This document shows, piece after piece, positions 29,225 through 39,523 of a stretch of 64,000 bases of DNA. Origin of the DNA: Aliidiomarina soli (lineage in GTDB: Bacteria > Pseudomonadota > Gammaproteobacteria > Enterobacterales > Alteromonadaceae). The stretch's first letter is position 1. Every line of letters starts with the position of its first letter. The translations under genes and the position numbers were made by a program. Location: positions 496,001 through 560,000 of the forward strand of contig NZ_PIPO01000002.1 of NCBI RefSeq assembly GCF_003986975.1, written 5' to 3'. The notes below the pieces were generated by a model. It was not told the origin of the DNA, made no database searches, and saw only the letters and a list, made by a program, of their open reading frames with translations.

Positions 29225-30662
29225 TGAAGTAAAAGCCCAATTGCTGGATCGAGCCGAGATGTCGATGACGGATCTTGAGTCTGGTCTGGCACAGTTGTAC
29301 CAGGGCAGTATCGATTATGCTGATATTTATTTGCAGTCCAGCCATCATGAAAGCTGGGTGCTTGAAGATGGTATTGTTAAATCCGGTAGCTTCTCAATAG
29401 ACCGGGGGCTTGGTGTGCGTGCTGTAGAGGGCGAGAAGACAGGCTTCGCTTACGCCGACGATATTTCCACTGCAGCGCTAAAGCAAACTGCGGCGGCAGC
29501 ACGTGGTATTGCCGCAGCGGGACAGCAAAAAACCGTGCAGGCGTTAACAGCGACTGCAGCACCATCCCTGTACCTGCCGGATAACCCGCTGTCAGCGTGG
29601 AAAGAAACACAGAAAATAGACATTCTGAATGCAGTGGATCGCCATGCGAAGAAGCAGGACCCGAGAATAAGCGAAGTCACGGTCAGTTTGACCGCGGTCT
29701 ACGAACATATTCTGGTGGTGGCCACAGATGGCACCTTAGCCACCGATATCCGTCCTTTAGTACGACTCAACTGCAGTGTGCTGGCGACCCAGAATGGACG
29801 CCGTGAACGCGGCAGTGCAGGTGGTGGCGGACGCTTTACCTACGACTATTTTGCTCAGCGCAATGAACGCGGCCAGCCACGCCATTTTGCCTTTGCCGAA
29901 GAGGCGGTGCGTCAGGCGCTGGTGAATCTCGAAGCCGAAGAAGCGCCGGCCGGCAAAATGCCGGTGGTACTGGGACCGGGCTGGCCGGGCGTTTTGCTGC
30001 ATGAAGCAGTCGGGCATGGCCTTGAAGGTGACTTTAACCGTAAAGGTTCGTCGGCTTTCGCCGGGAAAATGGGTCAGCAGGTCGCGTCGAAAGGGGTTAC
30101 CGTGATTGACGACGGGACCCTGGAAAACCGGCGTGGTTCGTTATCAGTCGACGATGAAGGTACCCCAAGCCAGCACAATGTGCTGATTGAAGATGGCCGT
30201 CTGGTTGGCTATATGCAGGATAAACTGAATGCGCGCTTAATGGGCATGCCGGCAACCGGGAATGGCCGACGTGAGTCCTTTGCCCACTTGCCGATGCCAC
30301 GAATGACCAATACCTATATGCTGGGTGGCGAGCACAGTCCGGACGAGATTATCGGTTCAGTAAAGAACGGCATTTATGCGCCTTACTTTGCCGGCGGACA
30401 GGTTGATATCACCTCGGGTAAATTTGTCTTCAGCGCATCAGAGGCGTATTTGATCGAGGACGGTAAAATCACCCGGCCGATTAAAGGTGCCACCCTGATA
30501 GGTAACGGGCCAGCGTCGATGCAGCAGATTTCCATGATAGGCAACGATTTAGCGTTGGATACTGGGATTGGAGTGTGCGGTAAAGATGGACAGAGCGTGC
30601 CGGTTGGCGTGGGCCAACCGACGTTGAAGCTGGATGCTATGACGGTAGGTGGAACTGGCTAA
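29217..30662 (+). CDS. tldD: Metalloprotease TldD
   Basis: Zinc protease subunit that pairs with TldE/PmbA to degrade unfolded peptides and process microcin B17 and similar peptides. 481 residues. The HExxxH metal motif is [11 protein letters not shown] near residue 262. The C-terminal beta-rich region carries [18 protein letters not shown] and ends ...DAMTVGGTG, as in the family. Last gene of the mreB-led run; its stop overlaps the convergent darP stop by 4 bp with no terminator between them. Partner pmbA lies 0.6 kb downstream. Confidence 0.96.
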   Translation: MHDEVKAQLLDRAEMSMTDLESGLAQLYQGSIDYADIYLQSSHHESWVLEDGIVKSGSFSIDRGLGVRAVEGEKTGFAYADDISTAALKQTAAAARGIAAAGQQKTVQALTATAAPSLYLPDNPLSAWKETQKIDILNAVDRHAKKQDPRISEVTVSLTAVYEHILVVATDGTLATDIRPLVRLNCSVLATQNGRRERGSAGGGGRFTYDYFAQRNERGQPRHFAFAEEAVRQALVNLEAEEAPAGKMPVVLGPGWPGVLLHEAVGHGLEGDFNRKGSSAFAGKMGQQVASKGVTVIDDGTLENRRGSLSVDDEGTPSQHNVLIEDGRLVGYMQDKLNARLMGMPATGNGRRESFAHLPMPRMTNTYMLGGEHSPDEIIGSVKNGIYAPYFAGGQVDITSGKFVFSASEAYLIEDGKITRPIKGATLIGNGPASMQQISMIGNDLALDTGIGVCGKDGQSVPVGVGQPTLKLDAMTVGGTG

Positions 30663-31174
30663 GCTGAGACTTCGCGTAAGTATTTAAATAACTCACGAAA
30701 AGCAGCAGGTGGTTTATTCTCCGCCTGCTCTTTTTTTGCTTTACGTACCAGTTGACGAACTTTCTGACGGTCCGTCTCTGGATAGTTGTCGATAAAGCCC
30801 TGAATAGCGTCATCGCCCTCGTCTAGGATCCGGTCACGCCAGCGCTCCAACGCGTGGAAACGGGCATTTTCCTGGTCACCGCTGCGTTGCAAGCCGTCTA
30901 ACGCCTGTAAAATCTCGTCGTGGTTATTGGCTCGCAATAGCTTGGTTACCAGCTGCAGCTGGCGGCGGTAACCCTCGCGGGTATTGCGAATACGGCGGGC
31001 CAGTACCACTGCGTTCTCAAGTTCATCACTGAGTGGCATTTTTTTAGTCGCGCCATCGGATAGATCAACCAGACGGACTGCAATATCGTGTAATGCTGCC
31101 ATTTCACGCTTGATTTGGCTTTTATTCGGGCGTTCCGCTTTGGGTTCGTTACCTGGCTGATTCGGGTTGGCCAT
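30659..31174 (-). CDS. darP: Ribosome-associated protein DarP (YjgA, DUF615)
   Basis: Small basic factor that promotes late 50S subunit assembly. 171 residues, all-helical, Lys/Arg/Glu-rich; conserved DUF615 stretches include [15 protein letters not shown] and [15 protein letters not shown]. Placed next to and divergent from pmbA, as in E. coli. Its 3' end overlaps that of tldD. Confidence 0.92.
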   Translation of the reverse strand: MANPNQPGNEPKAERPNKSQIKREMAALHDIAVRLVDLSDGATKKMPLSDELENAVVLARRIRNTREGYRRQLQLVTKLLRANNHDEILQALDGLQRSGDQENARFHALERWRDRILDEGDDAIQGFIDNYPETDRQKVRQLVRKAKKEQAENKPPAAFRELFKYLREVSA

Positions 31175-31283
31175 TTTTTACTCTCTTGCGCATGCTAACA
31201 ATTGATTTCTGAAGGGCTAAACAACACCAACTATAGTAACACATGATATGCTGTAACTATTGAATTTAGACGAGGAGAAACGG

Positions 31284-32642
31284 GTGTCAGGGCAAAGCAA
31301 CGATCAGCGTAAACTATTGCAGGCAGACATGCAGCAGGCGCAGGAAGCCGTACAGGAAGCATTGGCGTTTGCCAAATCGCTTGGAGCGAGCGCGGCTGAG
31401 TGTGGCTTGAGCCAAAGCCGGGGGCTTAGTGTCGACAGTCGCTTAGGCGAGGTTGAAACGGTTGAATTCAACCAGGATGGCAGTCTTGGTATTACGGTTT
31501 ACCGTGGTCATTGTAAAGGGGCCGCAGCAACCGCAGATCTGAAACCTGATGCGGTGAAAGCGGCGGTCAGTAAAGCCAACGAGATCGCCCGATTCACTTC
31601 CGAGGATCCTTATTCCGGTTTGGCTGATAAAGCCTTAATGGCGGACGACTATCCGGAGCTTGGGTTGTACTTTGATGCCAATATGGATCCTGAATACGCC
31701 ATTGAACAAACTAAGCGCTGCGAACAGGCGGCGCTCGACCAAGACCCGCGTATTGTCAATTCAGACGGTGCTAATTACAGCTCCCACGCGGGCTTCCGGG
31801 TGTATGGTAACAGCCATGGCTTTATTGGCAGCTATATGAGCTCCAGACAGAGTCTAAGTTGTGTCCTGATTGGGAAAGAAGGCGATGTCATGGAACGCGA
31901 CTATGCCTACACCCTGGCGCGCAACCCTGACTTACTGCAAAGCCCACAGCAAGTTGCTGCAGCGGCGGTAGAAGCCACCGTATCACGGTTAGGCGCACGT
32001 AGCCTGGATACCTGCAAAGTCCCAGTGCTTTTCCACAGTGACGTCGCGCATGGCCTTTTTGGCCATCTGGTTGCTGCCATTAGTGGCGGAAGTCTGTACC
32101 GTAAATCGAGCTATTTACTCGACCGCTTAGGGACCAAGGTATTACCCGACTGGTTAACTATCAGTGAAGATCCGCACGTTCAGGGCGGCCTCGCCAGTAG
32201 TGCATTCGACCATGAAGGTGTACGTACAGAGCCACGCGAGATCGTAACCAATGGTGAACTGAACAGTTACTTACTGACCAGCTACGCGTCACGCAAAATG
32301 GGTATGCAGCCCACCGGGCATGCGGGCGGTATCCATAACTGGTATGTCCAACACAGTGGTCTTGATTTAGACGCATTGTGCAAGAAAATGGGACGTGGCC
32401 TGTTGGTTACTGAATTGATGGGGCAGGGGGTTAATATTGTGACTGGTGATTACAGTCGCGGCGCCGCTGGCTTTTGGGTTGAAAATGGTGAAATTCAGTA
32501 TCCGGTCAGCGAAGTGACCATTGCCGGAAATCTTGACCACATGCTCCAGAACCTGGTGGCGGTGGGGAGCGACATTGATCCGCGGCACGGTATTCAAACC
32601 GGTTCGGTCTTAGTCGAGCAGATGTCGATAGCGGGAAATTAA
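31284..32642 (+). CDS. pmbA: Metalloprotease-associated protein PmbA (TldE)
   Basis: Non-catalytic partner of TldD in the TldD/E protease. 452 residues; lacks the HExxxH motif, as expected, and has the conserved C-terminal VTIAGNLDHMLQNLVAVGSD. I chose the GTG at 31284, which has GAGGAG at the right distance; the in-frame TTG at 31260 has no ribosome site and would add only 8 residues. Convergent with ptsO, 21 bp apart. Confidence 0.95.
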   Translation: MSGQSNDQRKLLQADMQQAQEAVQEALAFAKSLGASAAECGLSQSRGLSVDSRLGEVETVEFNQDGSLGITVYRGHCKGAAATADLKPDAVKAAVSKANEIARFTSEDPYSGLADKALMADDYPELGLYFDANMDPEYAIEQTKRCEQAALDQDPRIVNSDGANYSSHAGFRVYGNSHGFIGSYMSSRQSLSCVLIGKEGDVMERDYAYTLARNPDLLQSPQQVAAAAVEATVSRLGARSLDTCKVPVLFHSDVAHGLFGHLVAAISGGSLYRKSSYLLDRLGTKVLPDWLTISEDPHVQGGLASSAFDHEGVRTEPREIVTNGELNSYLLTSYASRKMGMQPTGHAGGIHNWYVQHSGLDLDALCKKMGRGLLVTELMGQGVNIVTGDYSRGAAGFWVENGEIQYPVSEVTIAGNLDHMLQNLVAVGSDIDPRHGIQTGSVLVEQMSIAGN

Positions 32643-32663
32643 CGAGGGCTGTTGATGGGGCTG

Positions 32664-32939
32664 TTACTCAGCCTCATCGAAGCGGTTCTGGATTAGGTTT
32701 TCGATCGCATCTAAAGCTGCTGCGGCGTCATTGCCTCGTGCGGTGACACGAATGCTCTTTCCTTGCTGACTTGCCAACAGCATCAGGCACATGACACTGC
32801 TTGCATCGACTTCCTGGGTGCCTTGAGTGAGGGTCACTTTGGCATCGAACTGATTGGCCAGGCGCACCAGTTTGGTGGCCGCACGGGCATGCAGTCCGAG
32901 CTTGTTGCGAATAATCATGTCGCGACTTATTTCACTCAT
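32664..32939 (-). CDS. ptsO: HPr-like phosphocarrier NPr
   Basis: Phosphocarrier of the nitrogen-related PTS, passing phosphate from PtsP to PtsN. 91 residues, HPr fold, with the phosphorylated His in GLHARAAT (about residue 18). The position at the end of the rpoN-hpf-ptsN-rapZ block identifies it as NPr rather than the sugar HPr. Overlaps rapZ by 4 bp. Confidence 0.95.
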   Translation of the reverse strand: MSEISRDMIIRNKLGLHARAATKLVRLANQFDAKVTLTQGTQEVDASSVMCLMLLASQQGKSIRVTARGNDAAAALDAIENLIQNRFDEAE

Positions 32940-33784
32940 TTCTTTTCCAGTTCCCGATGTTTGACCTGAACCTGTTCGTGCTGAGTCCGAAAATAGGTGC
33001 CAAGCTGTTCGGCAATGTAAACCGAGCGGTGCTGTCCACCCGTACAGCCGATACCGACGGTCAGGTAACTGCGGTTGCTCCGCTGGAAATAAGGCAGCCA
33101 GGTGGCGATAAAATTCTCAACCTGATAAACGAATTTGGTTACCAGCGGTTGCTGGCCAAGAAAACGTTGCACCGGCGCATCCAGGCCGGTGTAGGGTTTT
33201 AGCTCGGGTTCCCAGTGCGGATTTGGCAAAATACGGGCATCGAACACGGTATCCAGAGTTGAGGGTAAGCCGTGTTTAAAACCAAACGACATGAAAACCA
33301 GAATGAGTTTATTCATCTTGCGGCCCAGTACGCGTTCGGTAACCTGTTCGCTGAGTTCATGCACACTAAACGCCGAACTGTCGATGCGCCAGGTGGCACG
33401 GGTGGCCAGCGGCTCAAGAAGTTTATGCTCTAACGCAATGGCGTCATTAAGCATAATGTTTCCCTGCGACAAGGGGTGCATACGCCGGGTTTCACCAAAG
33501 CGACGCATAATCACTTCGTCGGCAGCATCAATAAACAGAATGTCAGCTTTAGTCTGGGCGGGTAAAAACTCGAGCGTTTCAACCAGATCGTTTTCATCGG
33601 AAGGGAGATTGCGGACATCGATACTGACCGCAATGGATTCGTACTTATCCATCACTGCGTGGACCAGAGTAGGCAGTAAGCTGATGGGGATGTTGTCAAC
33701 GCAATAAAAGCCGAGATCTTCAAGCACCCTAAGGGCAATGGTTTTTCCTGAACCGGAGCGACCGCTAACAATAATTAATTGCAC
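32936..33784 (-). CDS. rapZ: RNase adapter protein RapZ
   Basis: Nucleotide-binding protein which in enterics binds small RNAs GlmY/GlmZ and directs RNase E to set GlmS (amino-sugar) levels. 282 residues, P-loop GRSGSGKT near residue 8 and the C-terminal GCTGGQHRSVYIAEQL motif. GTG start at 33784, preceded by AAGGA and overlapping the ptsN 3' end by 10 bp; a longer reading to 33856 lies inside ptsN. Whether the GlmY/Z circuit exists in this organism is unknown. Confidence 0.94.
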   Translation of the reverse strand: MQLIIVSGRSGSGKTIALRVLEDLGFYCVDNIPISLLPTLVHAVMDKYESIAVSIDVRNLPSDENDLVETLEFLPAQTKADILFIDAADEVIMRRFGETRRMHPLSQGNIMLNDAIALEHKLLEPLATRATWRIDSSAFSVHELSEQVTERVLGRKMNKLILVFMSFGFKHGLPSTLDTVFDARILPNPHWEPELKPYTGLDAPVQRFLGQQPLVTKFVYQVENFIATWLPYFQRSNRSYLTVGIGCTGGQHRSVYIAEQLGTYFRTQHEQVQVKHRELEKK

Positions 33785-34239
33785 GCACTTCCTTCCTCTA
33801 GAAAAATATCGTATAGCTCCTGGTCGGTGGTCGCTTTGCGTAACGCGCGGCAGCATTCTTTCTGATTAAGCCGTTTAGCAACCTCAGCCAGGGTGCGTAA
33901 ATGCTGCTCTGGCTCATTTTCCGGCACTAACAATGCGAAAATAATATCCACCGGCTGGTTATCGATGGCATCAAAATCGACTGCATGCGCCATGGTTACT
34001 AGGACCGCCACCGGTTTACCTGCTTTTTCCAGGCGACCGTGGGGGATAGCAATACCAAGACCAATTCCGGTGCTGCCTAAACGCTCACGTTGAAGGAGAC
34101 TGTCAAAAACATCAGCACGGCTGATCCCTGCTAATTTAGGGGCCACCATGCCGCTGATTGTTTCCAGTAATTTCTTTTTGCTAGAGTCCTGGACTGCACA
34201 GTGAGTGCAGTCCAGGCTAAGGATTTCATTTAATTGCAT
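33775..34239 (-). CDS. ptsN: PTS IIA-like nitrogen regulatory protein PtsN
   Basis: EIIA-Ntr, the end receiver of the nitrogen PTS; regulates potassium homeostasis and other targets according to its phosphorylation. 154 residues with the phospho-His in GIAIPHGR (about residue 66) and the EIIA fold ending LYDIFLEEG. Between hpf (3 bp away) and rapZ (overlapping). Confidence 0.95.
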   Translation of the reverse strand: MQLNEILSLDCTHCAVQDSSKKKLLETISGMVAPKLAGISRADVFDSLLQRERLGSTGIGLGIAIPHGRLEKAGKPVAVLVTMAHAVDFDAIDNQPVDIIFALLVPENEPEQHLRTLAEVAKRLNQKECCRALRKATTDQELYDIFLEEGSACN

Positions 34240-34242
34240 AAG

Positions 34243-34530
34243 TTAATGACGTTGCATCTTCTCTTTATGCTTAACCACCTGACGGTCGAGTTTGTCGATA
34301 AGCCCGTCAATAGCAGCGTACATATCTTCATGTTGCGAGGTAGCAAAGACCTCGCCCCCACTTAAATGGACGGTAGCTTCCGCTTTTTGGGTTAACTTTT
34401 CAACATTTAAAATCACATGGACGTTGGTAATGTGATCGAAGTGGCGTTCCAGCTTGGCGAATTTGTTGTCTACATACTCACGCAGTGACTCTGTGATTTC
34501 GACATGATGACCAGTTAAATTAATTTGCAT
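34243..34530 (-). CDS. hpf: Ribosome hibernation promoting factor (short HPF)
   Basis: Binds the 30S subunit in stationary phase and promotes 100S dimer formation. 95 residues, the short type without the long C-terminal dimerisation domain. Starts MQINLTGHHVEITESLR with the S30AE fold; basic C-terminus VVKHKEKMQRH. Directly downstream of rpoN, as in E. coli. Confidence 0.95.
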   Translation of the reverse strand: MQINLTGHHVEITESLREYVDNKFAKLERHFDHITNVHVILNVEKLTQKAEATVHLSGGEVFATSQHEDMYAAIDGLIDKLDRQVVKHKEKMQRH

Positions 34531-34556
34531 AGTACATCTTCCTTCTGTTGCCGTCG

Positions 34557-36026
34557 TTAAAGTAGGCTTTTACGTTGATTGGAAGGTGGGATATTGAGCG
34601 ATTCCCGATACTTCGCAATCGTCCGTCGTGCTACTTGGATTCCCTGTTCGGCCATGAGTTCAGCAATTTTACTGTCACTCAGTGGCTTTGCGGGATTCTC
34701 TGTCGCAACCAGCTTCCGGATAAGGGCACGGATAGCGGTTGAGGAGCATTCACCACCGTCTTCGGTACTTACATGGCTGGAAAAGAAATACTTCAGCTCG
34801 AAGATACCGCGCGGGGTGTGCATAAATTTTTGCGTTGTCACCCGTGAAACCGTTGATTCATGCATGTCGATGGCGTCTGCAATGTCATTTAAAACCATCG
34901 GTTTCATTGCTTCTTCACCCTGTTCAAAAAATGCCTGCTGGCGGTGTACTATCGCGTTCGTGACTTTCAGCAGAGTCTCATTGCGGCTCTCAATGCTTTT
35001 AATAAACCAGCGAGCATCCTGCATATGCTGCTTAATATAGTCTGAATCTTCGCTGCGTTTGGCCTGCTTAGACAATGCTGCGTATTCTTCGTTAACGCGC
35101 AGTTTTGGCACCGAGTCAGGGTTCAGCTCTACCACCCAGCGGCCCTGATGCTTAAACACTGATACGTCAGGTATGACATACTCTGACTCGCGCTGAACAA
35201 CGGTTTCACCTGGGCGTGGATGAAGCCGGTGCATCAGGCGCATGACCTCACGTAACTGGTCTTCTTTAAGCTTAGACTTTCGCGCCAGAGTTCGATAGTC
35301 ACGCGAGGCCAATAAATCCAGATGGTCGCGGATGACCATCATAGTTTCAGCGCGCATGGGGGTGTCTTCGGGAAGCTGAGTGAGCTGAATAAGCAAGCAT
35401 TCACTGACGCTGCGAGCGGCGACACCGACAGGATCGAATCGCTGCACTCGTTTCAGAACCATGCATACTTCGGCGTCGGTAACTTCCGGGTAATCTTTTT
35501 GTACAGCGGCCTGAACTTCGTCCAGATCAATGGTCAGATAACCGGCATCATCCACCGCATCAATAATGGCCTGCGCAATGGCCTCGTCCTCATCACTGAA
35601 ATGAGACAACTGCATTTGCCAGATCAGATAGTCCTGCAGGCTTTCGCTGGTTTCCCCCTGGTAAACATAATCTTCATCGGAACTGACACTGCCTTTGGCG
35701 GGCGCCGTACTGGCCGAGTAGACGTCGTCCCAGCTGGAATCTGTGGGTAAATCCTGAGGAATATCCTGCTGCCCTAAGGCGTCACTGGTTTCCATATCCG
35801 AGCTATCAGCCGTGCTGTTGTCACCCTCCTGCTGTTGGAAGTCATCGAGTGACTCACTGTGAGGCTCATCCTCAGCGTCCGTTTCAAGCAGTGGGTTGCT
35901 GTCCAGCGCATCCTGGATTTCCTGTTGCAGGTCCAGCGAGGAAAGCTGCAGCAGGCGGATGGCCTGTTGCAGTTGCGGGGTCATGGTAAGTTGCTGGCCA
36001 AGTTTTAACTGCAGACTTTGCTTCAT
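34557..36026 (-). CDS. rpoN: RNA polymerase sigma-54 factor RpoN
   Basis: Alternative sigma factor for -24/-12 promoters that needs AAA+ activators. 489 residues: Gln/Leu-rich activator region I ([19 protein letters not shown]), acidic region II (about 50-115), core-binding domain, then a helix-turn-helix and the C-terminal RpoN box [17 protein letters not shown] that reads the -24 element. No gap or frameshift. Follows lptB by 9 bp in the same operon. Confidence 0.97.
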   Translation of the reverse strand: MKQSLQLKLGQQLTMTPQLQQAIRLLQLSSLDLQQEIQDALDSNPLLETDAEDEPHSESLDDFQQQEGDNSTADSSDMETSDALGQQDIPQDLPTDSSWDDVYSASTAPAKGSVSSDEDYVYQGETSESLQDYLIWQMQLSHFSDEDEAIAQAIIDAVDDAGYLTIDLDEVQAAVQKDYPEVTDAEVCMVLKRVQRFDPVGVAARSVSECLLIQLTQLPEDTPMRAETMMVIRDHLDLLASRDYRTLARKSKLKEDQLREVMRLMHRLHPRPGETVVQRESEYVIPDVSVFKHQGRWVVELNPDSVPKLRVNEEYAALSKQAKRSEDSDYIKQHMQDARWFIKSIESRNETLLKVTNAIVHRQQAFFEQGEEAMKPMVLNDIADAIDMHESTVSRVTTQKFMHTPRGIFELKYFFSSHVSTEDGGECSSTAIRALIRKLVATENPAKPLSDSKIAELMAEQGIQVARRTIAKYRESLNIPPSNQRKSLL

Positions 36027-36035
36027 AATTTTTAC

Positions 36036-36761
36036 TTATAGCGAAAACTGGTCACCCAGGTAGACATCCTTAACTTGCTGATTTGCCAAAACTTGCTGGG
36101 CTGAACCAGAGGCAATCAACTCTCCTTGACTGACAATATAGGCACGCTCGCAGACTGACAAGGTTTCTCTTACATTATGATCGGTAATTAACACCCCTAT
36201 GCCCCGGTTTCGCAGCTGATTGATAATTTTCTTTATATCAATCACAGAGATAGGGTCGACCCCGGCAAACGGCTCGTCGAGCAAAATAAATTTGGGTTCG
36301 GCGGCCAGGGCGCGCGCTATTTCCACCCGGCGGCGCTCACCACCGGAAAGGCTCATACCGAGACTGCCGACAATATGGCCGATATTAAATTCGGCAACGA
36401 GGCTATCAAAGGCTTCTTCCCGCTGCTCGCTGCTCAGCTCTTTGCGGGTTTCCAGAATCGCCATAATGTTGTCGCGAACGCTTAACTTACGAAACACCGA
36501 GGACTCCTGTGGCAGGTAGCCAATGCCGAGTCGCGCCCGGGCATGCATTGGCAGCAGCGTAAGGTCCTGATCATCCAGGGTGATACGCCCTTTGTCGTTG
36601 TTCACTAAGCCGACGATCATATAAAAGGTTGTGGTTTTGCCAGCCCCATTGGGGCCCAGCAAGCCTATCACCTGACCGGCTTCGACCTGCAGGCTGACAT
36701 CTTTGACCACTGCACGCTTTTTGTAGCTTTTGGCCAAATGCTCGACTTTAAGAATCGCCAT
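36036..36761 (-). CDS. lptB: LPS export ABC ATPase LptB
   Basis: Cytoplasmic ATPase driving LptFG-mediated LPS extraction from the inner membrane. 241 residues: Walker [10 protein letters not shown], signature LSGGERRR, Walker [14 protein letters not shown], switch His in [12 protein letters not shown] at 36761 inside the lptA 3' end (14-bp overlap); the longer in-frame reading to 36836 would overlap lptA far more and lacks family support. lptFG are not in this window. Confidence 0.96.
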   Translation of the reverse strand: MAILKVEHLAKSYKKRAVVKDVSLQVEAGQVIGLLGPNGAGKTTTFYMIVGLVNNDKGRITLDDQDLTLLPMHARARLGIGYLPQESSVFRKLSVRDNIMAILETRKELSSEQREEAFDSLVAEFNIGHIVGSLGMSLSGGERRRVEIARALAAEPKFILLDEPFAGVDPISVIDIKKIINQLRNRGIGVLITDHNVRETLSVCERAYIVSQGELIASGSAQQVLANQQVKDVYLGDQFSL

Positions 36762-37296
36762 TATTTTGCTCGTTTTGTGATGAATTATTCGAACGGGGCT
36801 GGAAAATACTGCGTACGCGCTCGTCACTGTCTTCACTGCGTTCGGCGGTCGCTCTCAGTTCGTCGACGTAGTAGGTGATACGCTCGGCCGTTACCTGATT
36901 ACCGCTCTCGCGCATTTCCGCACTGCCAGTTAACGTCAGCACCCGGCGGCGCGAATCAAATCGAATTTCATTGGCATGTGCGTTGACCGTGACCCCTTCA
37001 TCAACCGTTTGTTGATAGGTGGCGGGTGAGCCTGTGGCCACAAACACTTCACCCTGGCCGAGTTCGGCGTCGTTATCGCCTTCTACCTCGAGTAAATCGG
37101 CGGTAATCCGCAGGCTTCCCTGGGTGATAATGACATTGTCGCGAAAGGTTAAGCGGTTGGCACGTAAGTCCAGTTCTTCATGATCAGCTTCAACCTTAAT
37201 CGGTTGCTGAGAATCATACTCGACATCAGCCCAGGCAATCGCACTTATGAGCAGGCTACTGAGAGCGACGCTCAGGGAAATAGACAGTTTGCACAT
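36748..37296 (-). CDS. lptA: LPS transport periplasmic protein LptA
   Basis: Periplasmic beta-jellyroll that forms the Lpt bridge between LptC and LptD. 182 residues with a signal peptide ([16 protein letters not shown]..., cleavage after AWA near residue 23), then the OstA-like repeat region with short strands ([34 protein letters not shown]). A Gln/Asn-rich tail follows. Overlaps lptC by 41 bp and lptB by 14 bp, so translation is likely coupled. Confidence 0.93.
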   Translation of the reverse strand: MCKLSISLSVALSSLLISAIAWADVEYDSQQPIKVEADHEELDLRANRLTFRDNVIITQGSLRITADLLEVEGDNDAELGQGEVFVATGSPATYQQTVDEGVTVNAHANEIRFDSRRRVLTLTGSAEMRESGNQVTAERITYYVDELRATAERSEDSDERVRSIFQPRSNNSSQNEQNNGDS

Positions 37297-37837
37297 GTTC
37301 GGTCAACTCCAGTTGTTGGCTTTCAAGGTTGGTACGCATGCCCTGACCCTGAACTTCAAATTGTGGACCATAAATACGCACGGGGTGGTCGGTGCTGATC
37401 ACCTGTGTGCTTGTATTGATGGTTAGATACTCGGTTTCTATGGCCCGGATAAACGATGTTTCATCTTCGTTGGTAATGCGGACGTTATCTTCCAGGATTA
37501 GGCGTTCGTCATCATAATAGTTCCCTCGGTCGGCGCGAAGTTGCCATAATTCGGTCTCGCCATTGTCACGCTGGATGGTTGTGATATACACAGGATTGCT
37601 GAGTTCAGTCAGGCCAATAACGCTGAAGTGGGCCATTCGCGTCGACTCAATCCGATGCTGTAGTTCACCTTCCGGGTTGAATATACGGGTAAACAAGCCT
37701 TCTGCTACGAAATCAGGCTGCAATTCAGCGGGATCAAGCTGCGGCAGGGTCTCTTCAGGCTCAGAAAATGGGCGCCAGAATAAAAACAGCAGTGCAATAG
37801 CAATGCTGACCAGAATAAAGCTGACGCGCCAGTTCAC
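37256..37837 (-). CDS. lptC: LPS export protein LptC
   Basis: Bitopic inner-membrane protein that receives LPS from LptFG and hands it to LptA. 193 residues, one N-terminal TM (about residues 5-21), periplasmic beta-jellyroll with the family pattern LRADRGNYYDDERLILEDNV. Overlaps kdsC by 4 bp. Confidence 0.92.
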   Translation of the reverse strand: MNWRVSFILVSIAIALLFLFWRPFSEPEETLPQLDPAELQPDFVAEGLFTRIFNPEGELQHRIESTRMAHFSVIGLTELSNPVYITTIQRDNGETELWQLRADRGNYYDDERLILEDNVRITNEDETSFIRAIETEYLTINTSTQVISTDHPVRIYGPQFEVQGQGMRTNLESQQLELTEHVQTVYFPERRSQ

Positions 37838-38382
37838 TCGCTGCTACCCATGTATTGATTAAGCCGGCCGAGACTCGACAGAATCAGATCGCTGACCTCG
37901 CGCACCGCACCAAACCCACCAGGTAGCGCGGTAACGTAGTTAGCAGACTGCTGTACGCTGGCGTGGGCATCGCGCACCGCGATGCCAAGTCCAACCTGTT
38001 GAATCAGCGCCAGGTCGGGCACGTCGTCGCCAATATAAGCTACGTCAGCATCTTGCAATGATAGTTGCTGGATTAATTCTTTATAGGCCACTGTCTTGTC
38101 GCTGAGCCCCTGGTAAATATGCCGCACACCAAGCGCCTGCATGCGCGATTCCACAATTGTGGATTGGCGGCCCGTCATAACGGCAACCTCGACCTGGTTC
38201 TGTAACAACGCTTTCACGCCAAAACCATCGCGGGTATGGAAGGCTTTCAGCTCTTCCCCCTGGTTACCCAGGTAAATGCGACCGTCTGAAAAAACGCCGT
38301 CAATATCGCAAATCAGCAGGCGCACGGATGCAAAGCGCTGCCACAGGGTCTCTGAAATATCGCCGTACCAGGTACTTACCAT
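37834..38382 (-). CDS. kdsC: 3-deoxy-D-manno-octulosonate 8-phosphate phosphatase KdsC
   Basis: HAD-family phosphatase making Kdo from Kdo-8-phosphate for LPS inner core. 182 residues; nucleophile motif CDIDGVFSDG near residue 26, Thr/Lys motifs in AVMTGR and SDKTVAYKEL, and the acidic GDDVPDLAL. C1-type HAD without a large cap, as in KdsC tetramers. ATG at 38382 shares a base with the kdsD stop. Confidence 0.95.
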   Translation of the reverse strand: MVSTWYGDISETLWQRFASVRLLICDIDGVFSDGRIYLGNQGEELKAFHTRDGFGVKALLQNQVEVAVMTGRQSTIVESRMQALGVRHIYQGLSDKTVAYKELIQQLSLQDADVAYIGDDVPDLALIQQVGLGIAVRDAHASVQQSANYVTALPGGFGAVREVSDLILSSLGRLNQYMGSSE

Positions 38383-39359
38383 CAAAGCACTCCTGCGCGT
38401 AATAAATCATGCATGTTGAAGGCTCCAATTGGGCACTGCTGCGGGTTGACCACAATCAGGCCATTAATTTTCTTATCTTCCATTAATTTAAGTGCTTCAG
38501 CGGCGAGGGTGTCCGCGGTTACGGTAATACAACGCGCGGTCATCACACTGGCAATGCTGGTTTCGTGCAAGTCGACCTGGAGATCCAGAATGCGGCGCAA
38601 ATCACCATCCGTAAACACGCCCAACAAAACATCCTGCTCATCGACAATACTGGTCATGCCAAGCCCTTTGCGCGAAATTTCCAGCAACGCATCTTTAATC
38701 GACGCTTTTTGCTCAACTTTAGGCAAACGCTCGCCGTCATGCATCAGGTCGCTGACCCGTAATAACAGACGGCGGCCCAGACTTCCACCCGGGTGCGACA
38801 GAGCGAAGTCGTCAGCGGTAAAGCCACGGGCATTCAGTAACGCCACAGCCAGGGCATCGCCCATCACCAGAGCGGCTGTGGTACTGGCTGTCGGTGCCAG
38901 GCCAAGCGGGCAGGCTTCATTTTGCACCGCCACGTTAATGTGCACGTTTGAGGAGCGTGCAAGTGTGGACTGTGGATTACCAGTCATTGAAATCAGGGTC
39001 AGGCCCAGGCGTTTAATGACCGGAATGATACTCACCACTTCCTGCGTTTCGCCGGAATTGGACATCGCCAACACCACATCCTGAGCGGTGATCATCCCGA
39101 GATCACCGTGGCTGGCTTCACCGGGGTGGACAAAAAAGGCGGGAGTACCAGTGCTGGCCAGGGTGGCGGCTATTTTACTGCCAATGTGGCCAGACTTACC
39201 CATGCCAGTGACCACGACCCGGCCCTTGCAGCCGAGCATTGCCTGACATGCATGAACAAAATTCTGATCGATGGAGGGGGTAATGTCATTGATTGCTTCG
39301 CGCTCGATATCGAGAACACGCAATCCCTGACGAATAAATTCATCCGCTTGCTCAGTCAT
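38382..39359 (-). CDS. kdsD: Arabinose-5-phosphate isomerase KdsD
   Basis: Converts ribulose-5-phosphate to arabinose-5-phosphate, the first step of Kdo synthesis. 325 residues: N-terminal SIS domain (VTGMGKSGHIGSKIAATL; SNSGETQEVV) and two C-terminal CBS repeats (about residues 205-325). ATG at 39359 preceded by AGGAAG; an upstream in-frame extension to 39434 is rejected. First gene of the minus-strand kdsD-to-ptsO block. The yrbG exchanger seen upstream in E. coli is absent. Confidence 0.95.
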   Translation of the reverse strand: MTEQADEFIRQGLRVLDIEREAINDITPSIDQNFVHACQAMLGCKGRVVVTGMGKSGHIGSKIAATLASTGTPAFFVHPGEASHGDLGMITAQDVVLAMSNSGETQEVVSIIPVIKRLGLTLISMTGNPQSTLARSSNVHINVAVQNEACPLGLAPTASTTAALVMGDALAVALLNARGFTADDFALSHPGGSLGRRLLLRVSDLMHDGERLPKVEQKASIKDALLEISRKGLGMTSIVDEQDVLLGVFTDGDLRRILDLQVDLHETSIASVMTARCITVTADTLAAEALKLMEDKKINGLIVVNPQQCPIGAFNMHDLLRAGVL

Positions 39360-39523
39360 AAGCTTCCTGATGTTGTAACCATAATACGGGTTTCGCTCTT
39401 GCCGACAGTATATCACTGCTGCTTCTGAAGTCACTTTCCAACGGCAGCATCTTGTTACAACTTATTTATGTACCATGCAGACGGTATTTGTTACACTCGG
39501 GCCAATCTTGAGGAGATACAACT

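Noticed and set aside
32653-32677. Stem-loop at the pmbA/ptsO convergent junction as a terminator
   Set aside because: The pairing (GATGGGGCTG with CAGCCTCATC) is good apart from one wobble, but no T tract follows on either strand and it overlaps ptsO codons.
38413-39084. 223-residue plus-strand open frame opposite kdsD
   Set aside because: kdsD has SIS and CBS motifs and operon context; the opposite frame has no ribosome site or recognisable domain.
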